From the NCBI GenBank assembly GCA_014843695.1, contig CM026401.1:26123978-26187977 (forward strand): 64,000 bases of DNA, written 5' to 3'. A model generated the notes under the pieces. The model was not told where the DNA came from, ran no database searches, and was given only the letters and a program-made list of their open reading frames with translations. Numbering within the stretch: the first letter of the stretch is position 1; each line of letters starts with the position of its first letter. This DNA comes from Archivesica marissinica. Lineage: Eukaryota; Mollusca; Bivalvia; Venerida; Vesicomyidae. Positions 14,601 to 29,100 of the stretch are shown piece after piece. The position numbers were made by a program, and so were the translations under genes.

Positions 14601-17600
14601 TACTAGACAGGTGTGTATATTACGTTTATTTATCGTCGCTACCGGTCGCCCACATGAGCTCTACTAGCAGGTGTGTATTTTACGTTTATTTATCGTCGTT
14701 GCCAGTTGCCCACATGAGCTCTATTAGCAATGTGTGCATTTTACGTTTATTTATCACTACAGGTTGCCCACATGAGCTCTATAGCCAGGTGTATCTACGT
14801 TTATTTATCGTCGCTACCGGTTGCCCACATAAGCTCTATTAGCCAGGTGTGTATTTTACCTTATTTATCGTCGTTGCCATTGCCCACATGAGCTATATTA
14901 GCCAGGTGTGTATTTTACGTTTATTTATCGTCGCTACCGGTTGCCCACATGAGCTCTATTGGCAAGGTGTGTATTTTACGTTTATTTATCGTCACTACCG
15001 GTTGCCCACATGAGCTCTATTGGCAGGTGTGTAGTCTACGTTTATTTATCGTCGCTACCGGTTGCCCACATAAGCTCTATTAGCCAGGTGTGTATTTTAC
15101 CCTTATTTATCGTCGTTGCCAGTTGCCCACATGAGCTATATTAGCCAGGTGTGTATTTTACGTTTATTTATCGTCGCTACCGGTTGCCCACATGAGCTCT
15201 ATTGGCAAGGTGTGTATTTTACGTTTATTTATCGTCACTACCGGTTGCCCACATGAGCTCTATTGGAAAGGTGTGTATTTTACGTTTATTTATCGTCATT
15301 GCCAGTTGCCCACATGAGCTATATTAGCCAGGTGTGTATTTTACATTTATTTATCGTCATTGCCAGTTGCCCACATGAGCTATATTAGCCAGGTGTGTAT
15401 TTTACATTTATTTATCGTCGCTACCGGTTGCCCATATGAGCTCTATTAGAAAAGTGTGTATTTTACGTTTATTTATTGTCGCTACCGGTTGCCCACATGA
15501 GCTCTATTAGCCAGGTGTGTATTTTACGTTTATTTATCATTGTTACTGGTTGCCCACATGAGCTCTATTAGCCAGGTGTGTATTTTACGTTTATTTATCA
15601 TTGTTACTGGTTGCCCACATGAGCTCTATTAGCCAGGTGTGTATTTTACGTTTATTTATCATTGTTACTGGTTGCCCACATGAGCTCTACTAGCCAGGTG
15701 TGTATTTCACGTTTATTTATCGTCGCTACCGGTTGCCCACATGAGCTCTACTAGACAGGTGTGTATTTTACGTTTATTTATCGTCGCTACCGGTTGCCCA
15801 CATGAGCTCTACTAGCCAGGTGTGTATATTACGTTTATTTATCGTCGCTACCGGTTGCCCACATGAGCTCTACTAGTCAGGTGTGTATTTTACGTTTATT
15901 TATCGTCGCTACCGGTTGCCCACATGAGCTCTACTAGCCAGGTGTGTATTTTACGTTTATTTATCGTCGCTACCGGTTGCCCACATGAGCTCTACTAGAC
16001 AGGTGTGTATATTACGTTTATTTATCGTCGCTACCGGTTGCCCACATGAGCTCTACTAGACAGGTGTGTATATTACGTTTATTTATCGTCGCTACCGGTC
16101 GCCCACATGAGCTCTACTAGACAGGTGTGTATTTTACGTTTATTTATCGTCGTTGCCAGTTGCCCACATGAGCTCTAATAGCAATGTGTGCATTTTACGT
16201 TTATTTATCATCACTACAGGTTGCCCACATGAGCTCTATTAGCCAGGTGTGTAGTCTACGTTTATTTATCGTCGCTACCGGTTGCCCACATAAGCTCTAT
16301 TAGCCAGGTGTGTATTTTACCCTTATTTATCGTCGTTGCCAGTTGCCCACATGAGCTATATTAGCCAGGTGTGTATTTTACATTTATTTATCGTCGCTAC
16401 CGGTTGCCCACATGAGCTCTATTGGCAAGGTGTGTATTTTACGTTTATTTATCGTCACTACCGGTTGCCCACATGAGCTCTATTGGAAAGGTGTGTATTT
16501 TACGTTTATTTATCGTCGCTACCGGTCGCCCACATGAGCTCTATTGGCAAGGTGTGTATTTTACGTTTATTTATCGTCACTACCGGTTGCCCACATGAGC
16601 TCTATTGGCAAGGTGTGCAGTCTACGTTTATTTATCGTCGCTACCGGTTGCCCACATAAGCTCTATTAGCCAGGTGTGTATTTTACCCTTATTTATCGTC
16701 GTTGCCAGTTGCCCACATGAGCTATATTAGCCAGGTGTGTATTTTACGTTTATTTATCGTCGCTACCGGTTGCCCACATGAGCTCTATTGGCAAGGTGTG
16801 TATTTTACGTTTATTTATCGTCACTACCGGTTGCCCACATGAGCTCTATTGGAAAGGTGTGTATTTTACGTTTATTTATCGTCGCTACCGGTCGCCCACA
16901 TGAGCTCTACTAGCCAGGTGTGTATTTTACGTTTATTTATCGTCGCTACCAGTTGCCCACATGAGCTCTACTAGACAGGTGTGTATATTACGTTTATTTA
17001 TCGTCGCTACCGGTTGCCCACATGAGCTCTACTAGACAGGTGTGTATATTACGTTTATTTATCGTCGCTACCGGTCGCCCACATGAGCTCTACTAGACAG
17101 GTGTGTATTTTACGTTTATTTATCGTCGTTGCCAGTTGCCCACATGAGCTCTATTAGCAATGTGTGAATTTTACGCTTATTTATCATCACTACAGGTTGC
17201 CCACATGAGCTCTATTAGCCAGGTGTGTAGTCTACGTTTATTTATCGTCGCTACCGGTTGCCCACATAAGCTCTATTAGCCAGGTGTGTATTTTACCCTT
17301 ATTTATCGTCGTTGCCAGTTGCCCACATGAGCTATATTAGCCAGGTGTGTATTTTACGTTTATTTATCGTCACTACCGGTTGCACACATGAGCTCTATTA
17401 GCAATGTGTGCATTTTACGTTTATATATCATCACTACAGGTTGCCCACATGAGCTCTATTAGCCAGGTGTGTAGTCTACGTTTATTTATCGTCGCTACCG
17501 GTTGCCCACATAAGCTCTATTAGCCAGGTGTGTATTTTACGTTTATTTATCATCACTACCGGTTGCCCACATGAGCTCTATTGGCAAGGTGTGTATTTTA

Positions 17601-20600
17601 CGTTTATTTATCGTCGCTACCGGTTGCCCACATGAGCTCTATTGGCAAGGTGTGTATTTTACGTTTATTTATCGTCACTACCGGTTGCCCACATAAGCTC
17701 TATTGGCAAGGTGTGTAGTCTACGTTTATTTATCGTCGCTACCGGTTGCCCACATAAGCTCTATTAGCCAGGTGTGTATTTTACCCTTATTTATCGTCGT
17801 TGCCAGATGCCCACATGAGCTATATTAGCCAGGTGTGTATTTTACGTTTATTTATCGTCGCTACCGGTTGCCCACATGAGCTCTATTGGCAAGGTGTGTA
17901 TTTTACGTTTATTTATTGTCACTACCGGTTGCCCACATGAGCTCTATTGGAAAGATGTGTATTTTACGTTTATTTATCGTCGCTACCGGTCGCCCACATG
18001 AGCTCTACTAGACAGGTGTGTATTTTACATTTATTTATCGTCATTGCCAGTTGCCCACATGAGCTATATTAGCCAGGTGTGTATTTTACATTTATTTATC
18101 GTCGCTACCGGTTGCCCATATGAGCTCTATTAGAAAAGTGTGTATTTTACGTTTATTTATTGTCGCTACTGGTTGCCCACATGAGCTCTATTAGCCAGGT
18201 GTGTATTTTACGTTTATTTATCATTGTTACAGGTTGCCCACATGAGCTCTATTAGCCAGGTGTGTATTTTACGTTTATTTATCATTGTTACTGGTTGCCC
18301 ACATGAGCTCTATTAGCCAGGTGTGTATTTTACGTTTATTTATCATTGTTACTGGTTGCCCACATGAGCTCTCCTAGCCAGGTGTGTATTTCACGTTTAT
18401 TTATCGTCGGTACCGGTCGCCCACATGAGCTCTACTAGACAGGTGTGTATATTACGTTTATTTATCGTCGCTACCGGTTGCCCACATGAGCTCTACTAGC
18501 CAGGTGTGTATATTACGTTTATTTATCGTCGCTACCGGTTGCCCACATGAGCTCTACTAGTCAGGTGTGTATTTTACGTTTATTTATCGTCGCTACCGGT
18601 TGCCCACATGAGCTCTACTAGCCAGGTGTGTATTTTACGTTTATTTATCGTCGCTACCGGTTGCCCACATGAGCTCTACTAGACAGGTGTGTATATTACG
18701 TTTATTTATCGTCGCTACCGGTTGCCCACATGAGCTCTACTAGACAGGTGTGTATATTACGTTTATTTATCGTCGCTACCGGTCGCCCACATGAGCTCTA
18801 CTAGACAGGTGTGTATTTTACGTTTATTTATCGTCGTTGCCAGTTGCCCACATGAGCTCTATTAGCAATGTGTGCATTTTACGTTTATATATCATCACTA
18901 CAGGTTGCCCACATGAGCTCTATTAGCCAGGTGTGTAATCTACGTTTATTTATCATCGCTACCGGTTGCCCACATAAGCTCTATTAGCCAGGTGTGTATT
19001 TTACCCTTATTTATCGTCGTTGCCAGTTGCCCACATGAGCTATATTAGCCAGGTGTGTATTTTACGTTTATTTATCGTCACTACCGGTTGCCCACATGAG
19101 CTCTATTGGCAAGGTGTGTATTTTACGTTTATTTATCGTCGCTACCGGTCGCCCACATGAATTGGCAAGGTGTGTATTTTACGTTTATTTATCGTCACTA
19201 CCGGTTGCCCACATGAGCTCTATTGGCAAGGTGTGTAGTCTACGTTTATTTATCGTCGCTACCGGTTGCCCACATAAGCTCTATTAGCCAGGTGTGTATT
19301 TTACCCTTATTTATCGTCGTTGCCAGTTGCCCACATGAGCTATATTAGCCAGGTGTGTATTTTACGTTTATTTATCGTCGCTACCGGTTGCCCACATGAG
19401 CTCTATTGGCAAGGTGTGTATTTTACGTTTATTTATCGTCACTACCGGTTGCCCACATGAGCTCTATTGGAAAGGTGTGTATTTTACGTTTATTTATCGT
19501 CATTGCCAGTTGCCCACATGAGCTATATTAGCCAGGTGTGTATTTTACATTTATTTATCGTCATTGCCAGTTGCCCACATGAGCTATATTAGCCAGGTGT
19601 GTATTTTACATTTATTTATCGTCGCTACCGGTTGCCCATATGAGCTCTATTAGAAAAGTGTGTATTTTACGTTTATTTATTGTCGCTACCGGTTGCCCAC
19701 ATGAGCTCTATTAGCCAGGTGTGTATTTTACGTTTATTTATCATTGTTACTGGTTGCCCACATGAGCTCTATTAGCCAGGTGTGTATTTTACGTTTATTT
19801 ATCATTGTTACTGGTTGCCCACATGAGCTCTATTAGCCAGGTGTGTATTTTACGTTTATTTATCATTGTTACTGGTTGCCCACATGAGCTCTACTAGCCA
19901 GGTGTGTATTTTACGTTTATTTATCGTCGCTACCGGTTGCCCACATGAGCTCTACTAGACAGGTGTGTATATTACGTTTATTTATCGTCGCTACCGGTTG
20001 CCCACATGAGCTCTACTAGCCAGGTGTGTATTTTACGTTTATTTATCGTCGCTACCGGTTGCCCACATGAGCTCTACTAGCCAGGTGTGTATTTTACGTT
20101 TATTTATCGTCGCTACCGGTTGCCCACATGAGCTCTACTAGCCAGGTGTGTATTTTACGTTTATTTATCGTCGCTACCGGTTGCCCACATGAGCTCTACT
20201 AGACAGGGTGTATATTACGTTTATTTATCGTCGCTACCGGTTGCCCACATGAGCTCTACTAGACAGGTGTGTATTTTACGTTTATTTATCGTCGCTACCG
20301 GTCGCCCACATGAGCTCTACTAGACAGGTGTGTATTTTACGTTTATTTATCGTCGTTGCCAGTTGCCCACATGAGCTCTAATAGCAATGTGTGCATTTTA
20401 CATTTATTTATCATCACTACAGGTTGCCCACATGAGCTCTATTAGCCAGGTGTGTAGTCTACGTTTATTTATCATCGCTACCGGTTGCCCACATAAGCTC
20501 TATTAGCCAGGTGTGTATTTTACCCTTATTTATCGTCGTTGCCAGTTGCCCACATGAGCTATATTAGCCAGGTGTGTATTTTACATTTATTTATCGTCGC

Positions 20601-23600
20601 TACCGGTTGCCCACATGAGCTCTATTGGCAAGGTGTGTATTTTACGTTTATTTATCGTCACTACCGGTTGCCCACATGAGCTCTATTGGCAAGGTGTGTA
20701 TTTTACGTTTATTTATCATTGTTACTGGTTGCCCACATGAGCTCTATTAGCCAGGTGTGTATTTTACGTTTATTTATCATTGTTACTGGTTGCCCACATG
20801 AGCTCTATTAGCCAGGTGTGTATTTTACGTTTATTTATCGTCGGTACCGGTTGCCCACATGAGCTCTATAGCCAGGTGTGTATTTACGTTTATTTATCGT
20901 CGCTACCGGTTGCCCACATGAGCTCTATAGCCAGGTGTGTATATTACGTTTATTTATCGTCGCTACGGTTGCCCACATGAGCTCTATAGCCAGGTGTGTA
21001 TTTTACGTTTATTTATCGTCGCTACCGGTTGCCCACATGAGCTCTACTAGCCAGGTGTGTATTTTACGTTTATTTATCGTCGCTACCGGTTGCCCACATG
21101 AGCTCTACTAGCCAGGTGTGTATTTTACGTTTATTTATCGTCGCTACCGGTGCCCACATGAGCTCTACTAAAGTGTGTATATTACGTTTATTTATCGTCG
21201 CTACCGGTTGCCCACATGAGCTCTACTAGACAGGTGTGTATATTACGTTTATTTATCGTCGCTACCGGTTGCCCACATGAGCTCTATAGCCAGGTGTGTA
21301 TTTTAGTTTATTTATCGTCGTTACCAGTTGCCCACATGAGCTCTATTAGCAAGGTGTGTATTTTACGTTTATTTATCATCACTACCGGTTGCCCACATGA
21401 GCTCTATTAGCCAGGTGTGTATTTTACGTTTATTTATCGTCGCTACCGGTTGCCCACATGAGCTCTATTAGCCAGGTGTGTATTTTACGTTTATTTATCG
21501 TCGCTACCGGTTGCCCACATGAGCTCTATTAGCCAGGTGTGTATTACGTTTATTTATCGTCGCTACCGGTTGCCCACATGAGCTCTATTGGCAAGGTGTG
21601 TATTTTACGTTTATTTATCGTCGCTACCGGTCGCCCACATGAGCTCTATTGGCAAGGTGTGTATTTTACGTTTATTTATCGTCACTACCGGTTGCCCACA
21701 TGAGCTCTACTAGACAGGTGTGTATTTTACGTTTATTTATCGTCGTTGCCAGTTGCCCACATGAGCTCTATTAGCAATGTGTGCATTTTCGTTTATTTAT
21801 CATCACTACAGGTTGCCCACATGAGCTCTACTAGCCAGGTGTGTATTTTACGTTTATTTATCGTCGCTACCGGTTGCCCACATGAGCTCTACTAGACAGG
21901 TGTGTATATTACGTTTATTTATCGTCGCTACCGGTTGCCCACATGAGCTCTACTAGACAGGTGTGTATATTACGTTTATTTATCGTCGCTACCGGTCGCC
22001 CACATGAGCTCTACTAGACAGGTGTGTATTTTACGTTTATTTATCGTCGTTGCCAGTTGCCCACATGAGCTCTAATAGCAATGTGTGTATTTTACGTTTA
22101 TTTATCATCACTACAGGTTGCCCACATGAGCTCTATTAGCCAGGTGTGTAGTCTACGTTTATTTATCGTCGCTACCGGTTGCCCACATAAGCTCTATTAG
22201 CCAGGTGTGTATTTTACCCTTATTTATCGTCGTTGCCAGTTGCCCACATGAGCTATATTAGCCAGGTGTGTATTTTACGTTTATTTATCGTCACTACCGG
22301 TTGCCCACATGAGCTCTATTAGCAATGTGTGTATTTTACGTTTATTTATCATCACTACCGGTTGCCCACATGAGCTCTATTAGCCAGGTGTGTAGTCTAC
22401 GTTTATTTATCGTCGCTACCGGTTGCCCACATAAGCTCTATTAGCCAGGTGTGTATTTTACCCTTATTTATCGTCGTTGCCAGTTGCCCACATGAGCTAT
22501 ATTAGCCAGGTGTGTATTTTACGTTTATTTATCGTCGCTACCGGTTGCCCACATGAGCTCTATTGGCAAGGTGTGTATTTTACGTTTATTTATCGTCACT
22601 ACCGGTTGCCCACATGAGCTCTATTGGAAAGGTGTGTATTTTACGTTTATTTATCGTCGCTACCGGTTGCCCACATGAGCTCTATTAGCCAGGTGTGTAT
22701 ATTACGTTTATTTATCGTCATTGCCAGTTGCCCACATGAGCTATATTAGCCAGGTGTGTATTTTACATTTATTTATCGTCGCTACCGGTTGCCCATATGA
22801 GCTCTATTAGAAAAGTGTGTATTTTACGTTTATTTATTGTCGCTACCGGTTGCCCACATGAGCTCTATTAGCCAGGTGTGTATTTTACGTTTATTTATCA
22901 TTGTTACTGGTTGCCCACATGAGCTCTACTAGCCAGGTGTGTATTTTACGTTTATTTATCGTCGCTACCGGTTGCCCACATGAGCTCTACTAGACAGGTG
23001 TGTATATTACGTTTATTTATCGTCGCTACCGGTTGCCCACATGAGCTCTACTAGCCAGGTGTGTATTTTACGTTTATTTATCGTCGCTACCGGTTGCCCA
23101 CATGAGCTCTACTAGCCAGGTGTGTATTTTACGTTTATTTATCGTCGCTACCGGTTGCCCACATGAGCTCTACTAGACAGGTGTGTATTTTACGTTTATT
23201 TATCGTCGCTACCGGTTGCCCACATGAGCTCTATTAGCCAGGTGTGTATTTTACGTTTATTTATCGTCGCTACCGGTTGCCCACATGAGCTCTATTAGCC
23301 AGGTGTGTATTTTACGTTTATTTATCGTCGCTACCGGTTGCCCACATGAGCTCTATTAGCCAGGTGTGTATTTTACGTTTATTTATCGTCGCTACCGGTT
23401 GCCCACATGAGCTCTATTAGCCAGGTGTGTATTTTACGTTTATTTATCGTCGCTACCGGTTGCCCACATGAGCTCTACTAGCCAGGTGTGTATTTTACGT
23501 TTATTTATCGTCGTTGCCAGTTGCCCACATGAGCTATATTAGCCAGGTGTGTATTTTACGTTTATTTATCGTCGCTACCGGTTGCCCACATGAGCTCTAT

Positions 23601-25975
23601 TAGCAAGGTGTGTATTTTACGTTTATTTATCGTCACTACCGGTTGCCCACATGAGCTCTATTGGCAAGGTGTGTATTCTACGTTTATTTATCGTCGCTAC
23701 CGGTTGCCCACATGAGCTCTACTAGCCAGGTGTGTATTTTATGTTTATTTATCGTCGCTACCGGTTGCCCACATGAGCTCTATTGGCAAGGTGTGTATTT
23801 TACGTTTATTTATCGTCACTACCGGTTGCCCACATGAGCTCTATTGGCAAGGTGTGTATTTTACGTTTATTTATCGTCACTACCGGTTGCCCACATGAGC
23901 TCTATTGGCAAGGTGTGTATTTTACGTTTATTTATCGTCACTACCAGTTGCCCACATGAGCTCTATTGGCAAGGTGTGTATTTTACGTTTATTTATCATC
24001 ACTACCGGTTGCCCACATGAGCTCTATTGGCAAGGTGTGTAGTCTACGTTTATTTATCGTCGCTACCGGTTGCCCACATAAGCTCTATTAGCCAGGTGTG
24101 TATTTTACCCTTATTTATCGTCGCTACCGGTTGCCCACATAGCTCTATTGGCAAGGTGTGTATTTTACGTTTATTTATCGTCACTACCGGTTGCCCACAT
24201 GAGCTCTATTGGAAAGGTGTGTATTTTACGTTTATTATCGTCGCTACCGGTCGCCCACATCAGCTCTATTAGCCAGGTGTGTATATTACGTTTATTTATC
24301 GTCATTGCCAGTTGCCCACATGAGCTATATTAGCCAGGTGTGTATTTTACATTTATTTATCGTCGCTACCGGTTGCCCATATGAGCTCTATTAGAAAAGT
24401 GTGTATTTTACGTTTATTTATTGTCGCTACCGGTTGCCCACATGAGCTCTATTAGCCAGGTGTGTATTTTACGTTTATTTATCATTGTTACTGGTTGCCC
24501 ACATGAGCTCTACTAGCCAGGTGTGTATTTTACGTTTATTTATCGTCGCTACCGGTCGCCCACATGAGCTCTACTAGACAGGTGTGTATTTTACGTTTAT
24601 TTATCGTCGCTACCGGTTGCCCACATGAGCTCTACTAGCCAGGTGTGTATTTTACGTTTATTTATCGTCGCTACCGGTTGCCCACATGAGCTCTACTAGC
24701 CAGGTGTGTATTTTACGTTTATTTATCGTTGCTACCGGTTGCCCACATGAGCTCTACTAGACAGGTGTGTATATTACGTTTATTTATCGTCGCTACCGGT
24801 TGCCCACATGAGCTCTACTAGACAGGTGTATATTTTACGTTTATATATCATCACTACAGGTTGCCCACATGAGCTCTATTAGCCAGGTGTGTAGTCTACG
24901 TTTATTTATCATCGCTACCGGTTGCCCACATAAGCTCTATTAGCCAGGTGTGTATTTTACCCTTATTTATCGTCGTTGCCAGTTGCCCACATGAGCTATA
25001 TTAGCCAGGTGTGTATTTTACGTTTATTTATCGTCGCTACCGGTTGCCCACATGAGCTCTATTGGCAAGGTGTGTATTTTACGTTTATTTATCGTCACTA
25101 CCGATTGCCCACATGAGCTCTATTGGCAAGGTGTGTAGTCTACGTTTATTTATCCTCGCTACCGGTTGCCCACATAAGCTCTATTAGCCAGGTGTGTATT
25201 TTACCCTTATTTATCGTCGTTGCCAGTTGCCCACATGAGCTATATTAGCCAGGTGTGTATTTTACGTTTATTTATCGTCGCTACCGGTTGCCCACATGAG
25301 CTCTATTGGCAAGGTGTGTATTTTACGTTTATTTATCGTCACTACCGGTTGCCCACATGAGCTCTATTGGAAAGGTGTGTATTTTACGTTTATTTATCGT
25401 CGCTACCGGTCACCCACATGAGCTCTACTAGACAGGTGTGTATTTTACGTTTATTTATCGTCATTGCCAGTTGCCCACATGAGCTATATTAGCCAGGTGT
25501 GTATTTTACATTTATTTATCGTCATTGCCAGTTGCTCACATGAGCTATATTAGCCAGGTGTGTATTTTACATTTATTTATCGTCGCTACCGGTTGCCCAA
25601 ATGAGCTCTATTAGAAAAGTGTGTATTTTACGTTTATTTATTGTCGCTACCGGTTGCCCACATGAGCTCTATTAGCCAGGTGTGTATTTTACGTTTATTT
25701 ATCATTGTTACTGGTCGCCCACATGAGCTCTATTAGCCAGGTGTGTATTTTACGTTTATTTATCATTGTTACTGGTTGCCCACATGAGCTCTACTAGACA
25801 GGTGTGTATTTTACGTTTATTTATCATTGTTACTGGTTGCCCACATGAGCTCTATTAGCCAGGTGTGTATTTTACGTTTATTTATCATTGTTACTGGTTG
25901 CCCACATGAGCTCTACTAGACAGGTGTGTATTTTACGTTTATTACCATTACTAATGGTTGCTGCACATGAGCAAC
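2699..25975. repeat. 61-bp satellite array, about 380 copies
   Basis: A 61-bp unit repeats head to tail for 23.3 kb. In order it contains actagccaggtgtgtatttt, acgtttatttatcgtcgct, then accggttgcccacatgagct ending ct, with SacI (gagctc) and AgeI (accggt) sites in many copies. Recognisable variants are: tattggcaagg; cattgttactgg; gtagtctacg followed by cataagctct; ttaccctt with gttgccagttg and gagctatat; tagaaaagtg preceded by gcccatatg; and caatgtgtgcatttt with catcactacagg. The variants recur in the same local order at irregular distances, which indicates segmental duplication within the array. Some stretches (near 3390-3910, 8510-8560, 10470-10640, 14660-14880 and 20860-21320) carry many one-base deletions that look like unpolished long-read errors. 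Since 61 is not a multiple of three, no long frame survives. Confidence 0.97.
25913..25975. repeat. Diverged edge unit of the 61-bp array
   Basis: The last unit keeps the array consensus up to acgtttatt and then diverges while keeping unit length and the ggttgc...cacatgagc core. It contains two small perfect inverted repeats: accatt/aatggt around a 3-base loop (25944-25958), and gttgct/agcaac around a 7-base loop (25957-25975). Divergence of an edge unit is expected when unequal exchange homogenises the interior. This unit directly abuts the 3' end of the neighbouring SINE. Confidence 0.75.
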
Positions 25976-26193
25976 GTCTCCTGAAGATATTAGTTATTTT
26001 AAAGTTTGGCGGATAATGGAATTATATGAAACCCATTCCAGGAACTCCTCTGGTTCTTTTACATTCACGGTGTAAAGTACAGACATAAAACCTCGGCTTA
26101 AAGTCCCATCTGTCAGTATTATTAGGGTAAATCGAACCTGCAACCCCGGGATTCTCAGTCCAACAGTTAACAAATGGACTACTGACCCGTATG
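25976..26193 (-). mobile_element. tRNA-derived SINE, minus strand
   Basis: On the minus strand the element opens with a tRNA-related head. It has a degenerate RNA polymerase III box A (tagtccatttg, 26171-26181) and a good box B (ggttcgat, 26131-26138). A central domain with gatgggacttta follows (26099-26110), then a segment ending aaaataactaatatcttcagg. The central domain and the last segment are shared with the plus-strand SINE at 59.7 kb, so the two belong to one family. The gatgggac-tttaa...gaggt block resembles the conserved core of widespread metazoan tRNA-SINEs; the exact superfamily is not assigned. The 5' end meets the 27-bp array and the 3' end meets the 61-bp array. No target-site duplication is visible because both flanks are satellite DNA. 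Confidence 0.8.
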
Positions 26194-29100
26194 TTATTAG
26201 CCAGAGGACAGTACATACCTCTATCAGCCAGAGGACAGTACATACCTCTATCAGCCAGAGGACAGTACATACATCTATCAGCCAGAGGACAGTACATACC
26301 TCTATTAGCCAGAGGACAGTACATACCTCTATCAGCCAGAGGACAGTACATACATCTATAAGCCAGGAGACAGTACATACCTCTATCAGCCAGAGGACAG
26401 TACATACCTCTATAAGCCAGGAGACAGTACATACATCTATAAGCCAGGAGACAGTACATACCTCTATCAGCCAGAGGACAGTACATACCTCTATAAGCCA
26501 GGAGACAGTACATACCTCTATAAGCCAGGAGACAGTACATACCTCTATAAGCCAGGAGACAGTACATACCTCTATAAGCCAGGAGACATTATATACATAT
26601 ATAAGCCAGGAGACAGTACATACCTCTATCAGCCAGGATACAGTACATACTTCTATAAGCATGGAGACAGTACATACCTCTATAAGCCAGGAGACAGTAC
26701 ATACCTCTATAAGCCAGGAGACAGTACATACCTCTATAAGCCAGGAGACAGTACATACCTCTATAAGCCAGGAGACAGTACATACCTCTATAAGCCTGGA
26801 TACATTACATACCTCTATAAGCCTGGATACATTACATACCTCTATAAGCCTGGATACATTACATACCTCTATAAGCCTGGAGACAGTACATACCTCTATA
26901 AGCCAGGAGACAGTACATACCTCTATAAGCCAGGATACAGTACATACCTTTATAAGCCAGGAGACAGTACATACCTCTATAAGCCAGGAGACAGTACATA
27001 CCTCTATAAGCCAGGATACAGTACATACCTTTATAAGCCTGGAGACAGTACATACCTTTATAAGCCTGGATACATTACATACCTCTATAAGCCAGGATAC
27101 AGTACATACCTTTATAAGCCAGGAGACAGTACATACCTCTATAAGCCAGGAGACAGTACATACCTTTATAAGCCAGGATACAGTACATACCTTTATAAGC
27201 CAGGATACAGTACATACATTTATAAGCCAGGAGACAGTACATACCTCTATAAGCCTGGAGACAGTACATACCTCTATAAGCCAGGAGACAGTATATACCT
27301 CTATAAGCCAGGAGACAGTACATACCTCTATAAGCCTGGAGACAGTACATACCTCTATCCGCCAGGAGACAAGTACATACCCCAATAAGCCTGGAGACAG
27401 TACATACCTCTATCAGCCAGGAGACAGTACATACCTCTATCAGCCAGGATACAGTACATACCTCTATCAGCCAGGAGACAAGTACATACCTCTATAAGCC
27501 ATGAGACAGTACATACCTTTATAAGTCTGGAGACAGTACATACCTCTATAAGCCAGGAGACAGTATATACCTCTATAAGCCAGGAGACAGTACATACCTC
27601 TATAAGCCAGGAGACAGTATATACCTCTATAAGCCAGGAGACAGTACATACCTCTATAAGCCAGGATACAGTACATACCTCTATAAGCCAGGAGACAGTA
27701 CATACCTATATAAGCCAGGAGACAGTACATACCTCTATAAGCCTGGAGACAGTACATACCTTTATAAGCCAGGAGACAGTACATACCTCTATCAGCCAGG
27801 AGACAGTACATACCTCTATAAGCCAGGATACATTACATACCTCTATAAGCCAGGAGACAGTACATACCTCTATAAGCCAGGAGACAGTACATACCTCTAT
27901 CAGCCAGGAGACAGTACATACCTATATAAGCCAGGAGACAGTACATACCTCTATAAGCCAGGAGACAGTACATACCTCTATAAGCCTGGAGACATTACAT
28001 ACCTCTATAAGCCAGGAGACAGTACATACCTCTATAAGCCAGGAGACAGTACATACCTCTATAAGCCAGGAGACAGTACATACCTCTATAAGCCAGGAGA
28101 CAGTACATACCTCTATAAGCCAGGAGACAGTATATACCTCTATAAGCCAGGATACAGTACATACCTCTATAAGCCTGGATACATTACATACCTCTATAAG
28201 CCAGGATACAGTACATACCTCTATAAGCCAGGAGACAGTACATACCTCTATAAGCCTGGATACATTACATACCTCTATAAGCCAGGATACAGTACATACC
28301 TCTATAAGCCAGGATACAGTACATACCTCTATAAGCCTGGATACATTACATACCTCTATAAGCCAGGAGACAAGTACATACTTTATAAGCCTGGAGACAG
28401 TACATACCTCTATCAGCCAGGAGACAGTACATACCTCTATAAGCCTGGAGACAGTACATACCTCTATAAGCCAGGAGACAGTACATACCTCTATAAGCCA
28501 GGATACAGTACATACCTCTATAAGCCAGGATAAAGTACATACTTCTATAAGCCAGGAGAAAGTACATATCTCTATAAGCCAGAGGAAAGTACATACCTCT
28601 ATAAGCCAGGAGACAGTACATACCTCTATAAGCCAGAGGAAAGTACATACCTCTATAAGCCTGGAGACATTACATACCTCTATAAGCCAGGAGAAATTAA
28701 ATACCTCTATAAGCCTGGATACATTACATACCTCTATAAGCCTGGAGACATTACATACCTCTATAAGCCCGGATACAGTACATACCTCTATAAGCCAGGA
28801 GACAGTACATACCTCTATAAGCCAGGAGACAGTACATACCTCTATAAGCCAGGAGACAGTACATACCTCTATCAGGCAGGAGACAGTACATACCTCTATC
28901 AGCCAGGAGACAGTACATACCTCTATCAGCCAGAGGACAGTACATACCTCTATAAGCCAGGAGACAGTACATACCTCTATAAGCCAGGAGACAGTACATA
29001 CCTCTATAAGCCAGAGGACAGTATATACCTCTATAAGCCAGGAGACAGTACATACCTCTATCAGCCAGGAGACAGTACATACCTCTATCAGCCAGAGGAC

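Noticed and set aside
2699..25975. CRISPR array
   Set aside because: The units are contiguous with no variable spacers, there are no cas genes, and the context is an intron-containing animal gene.
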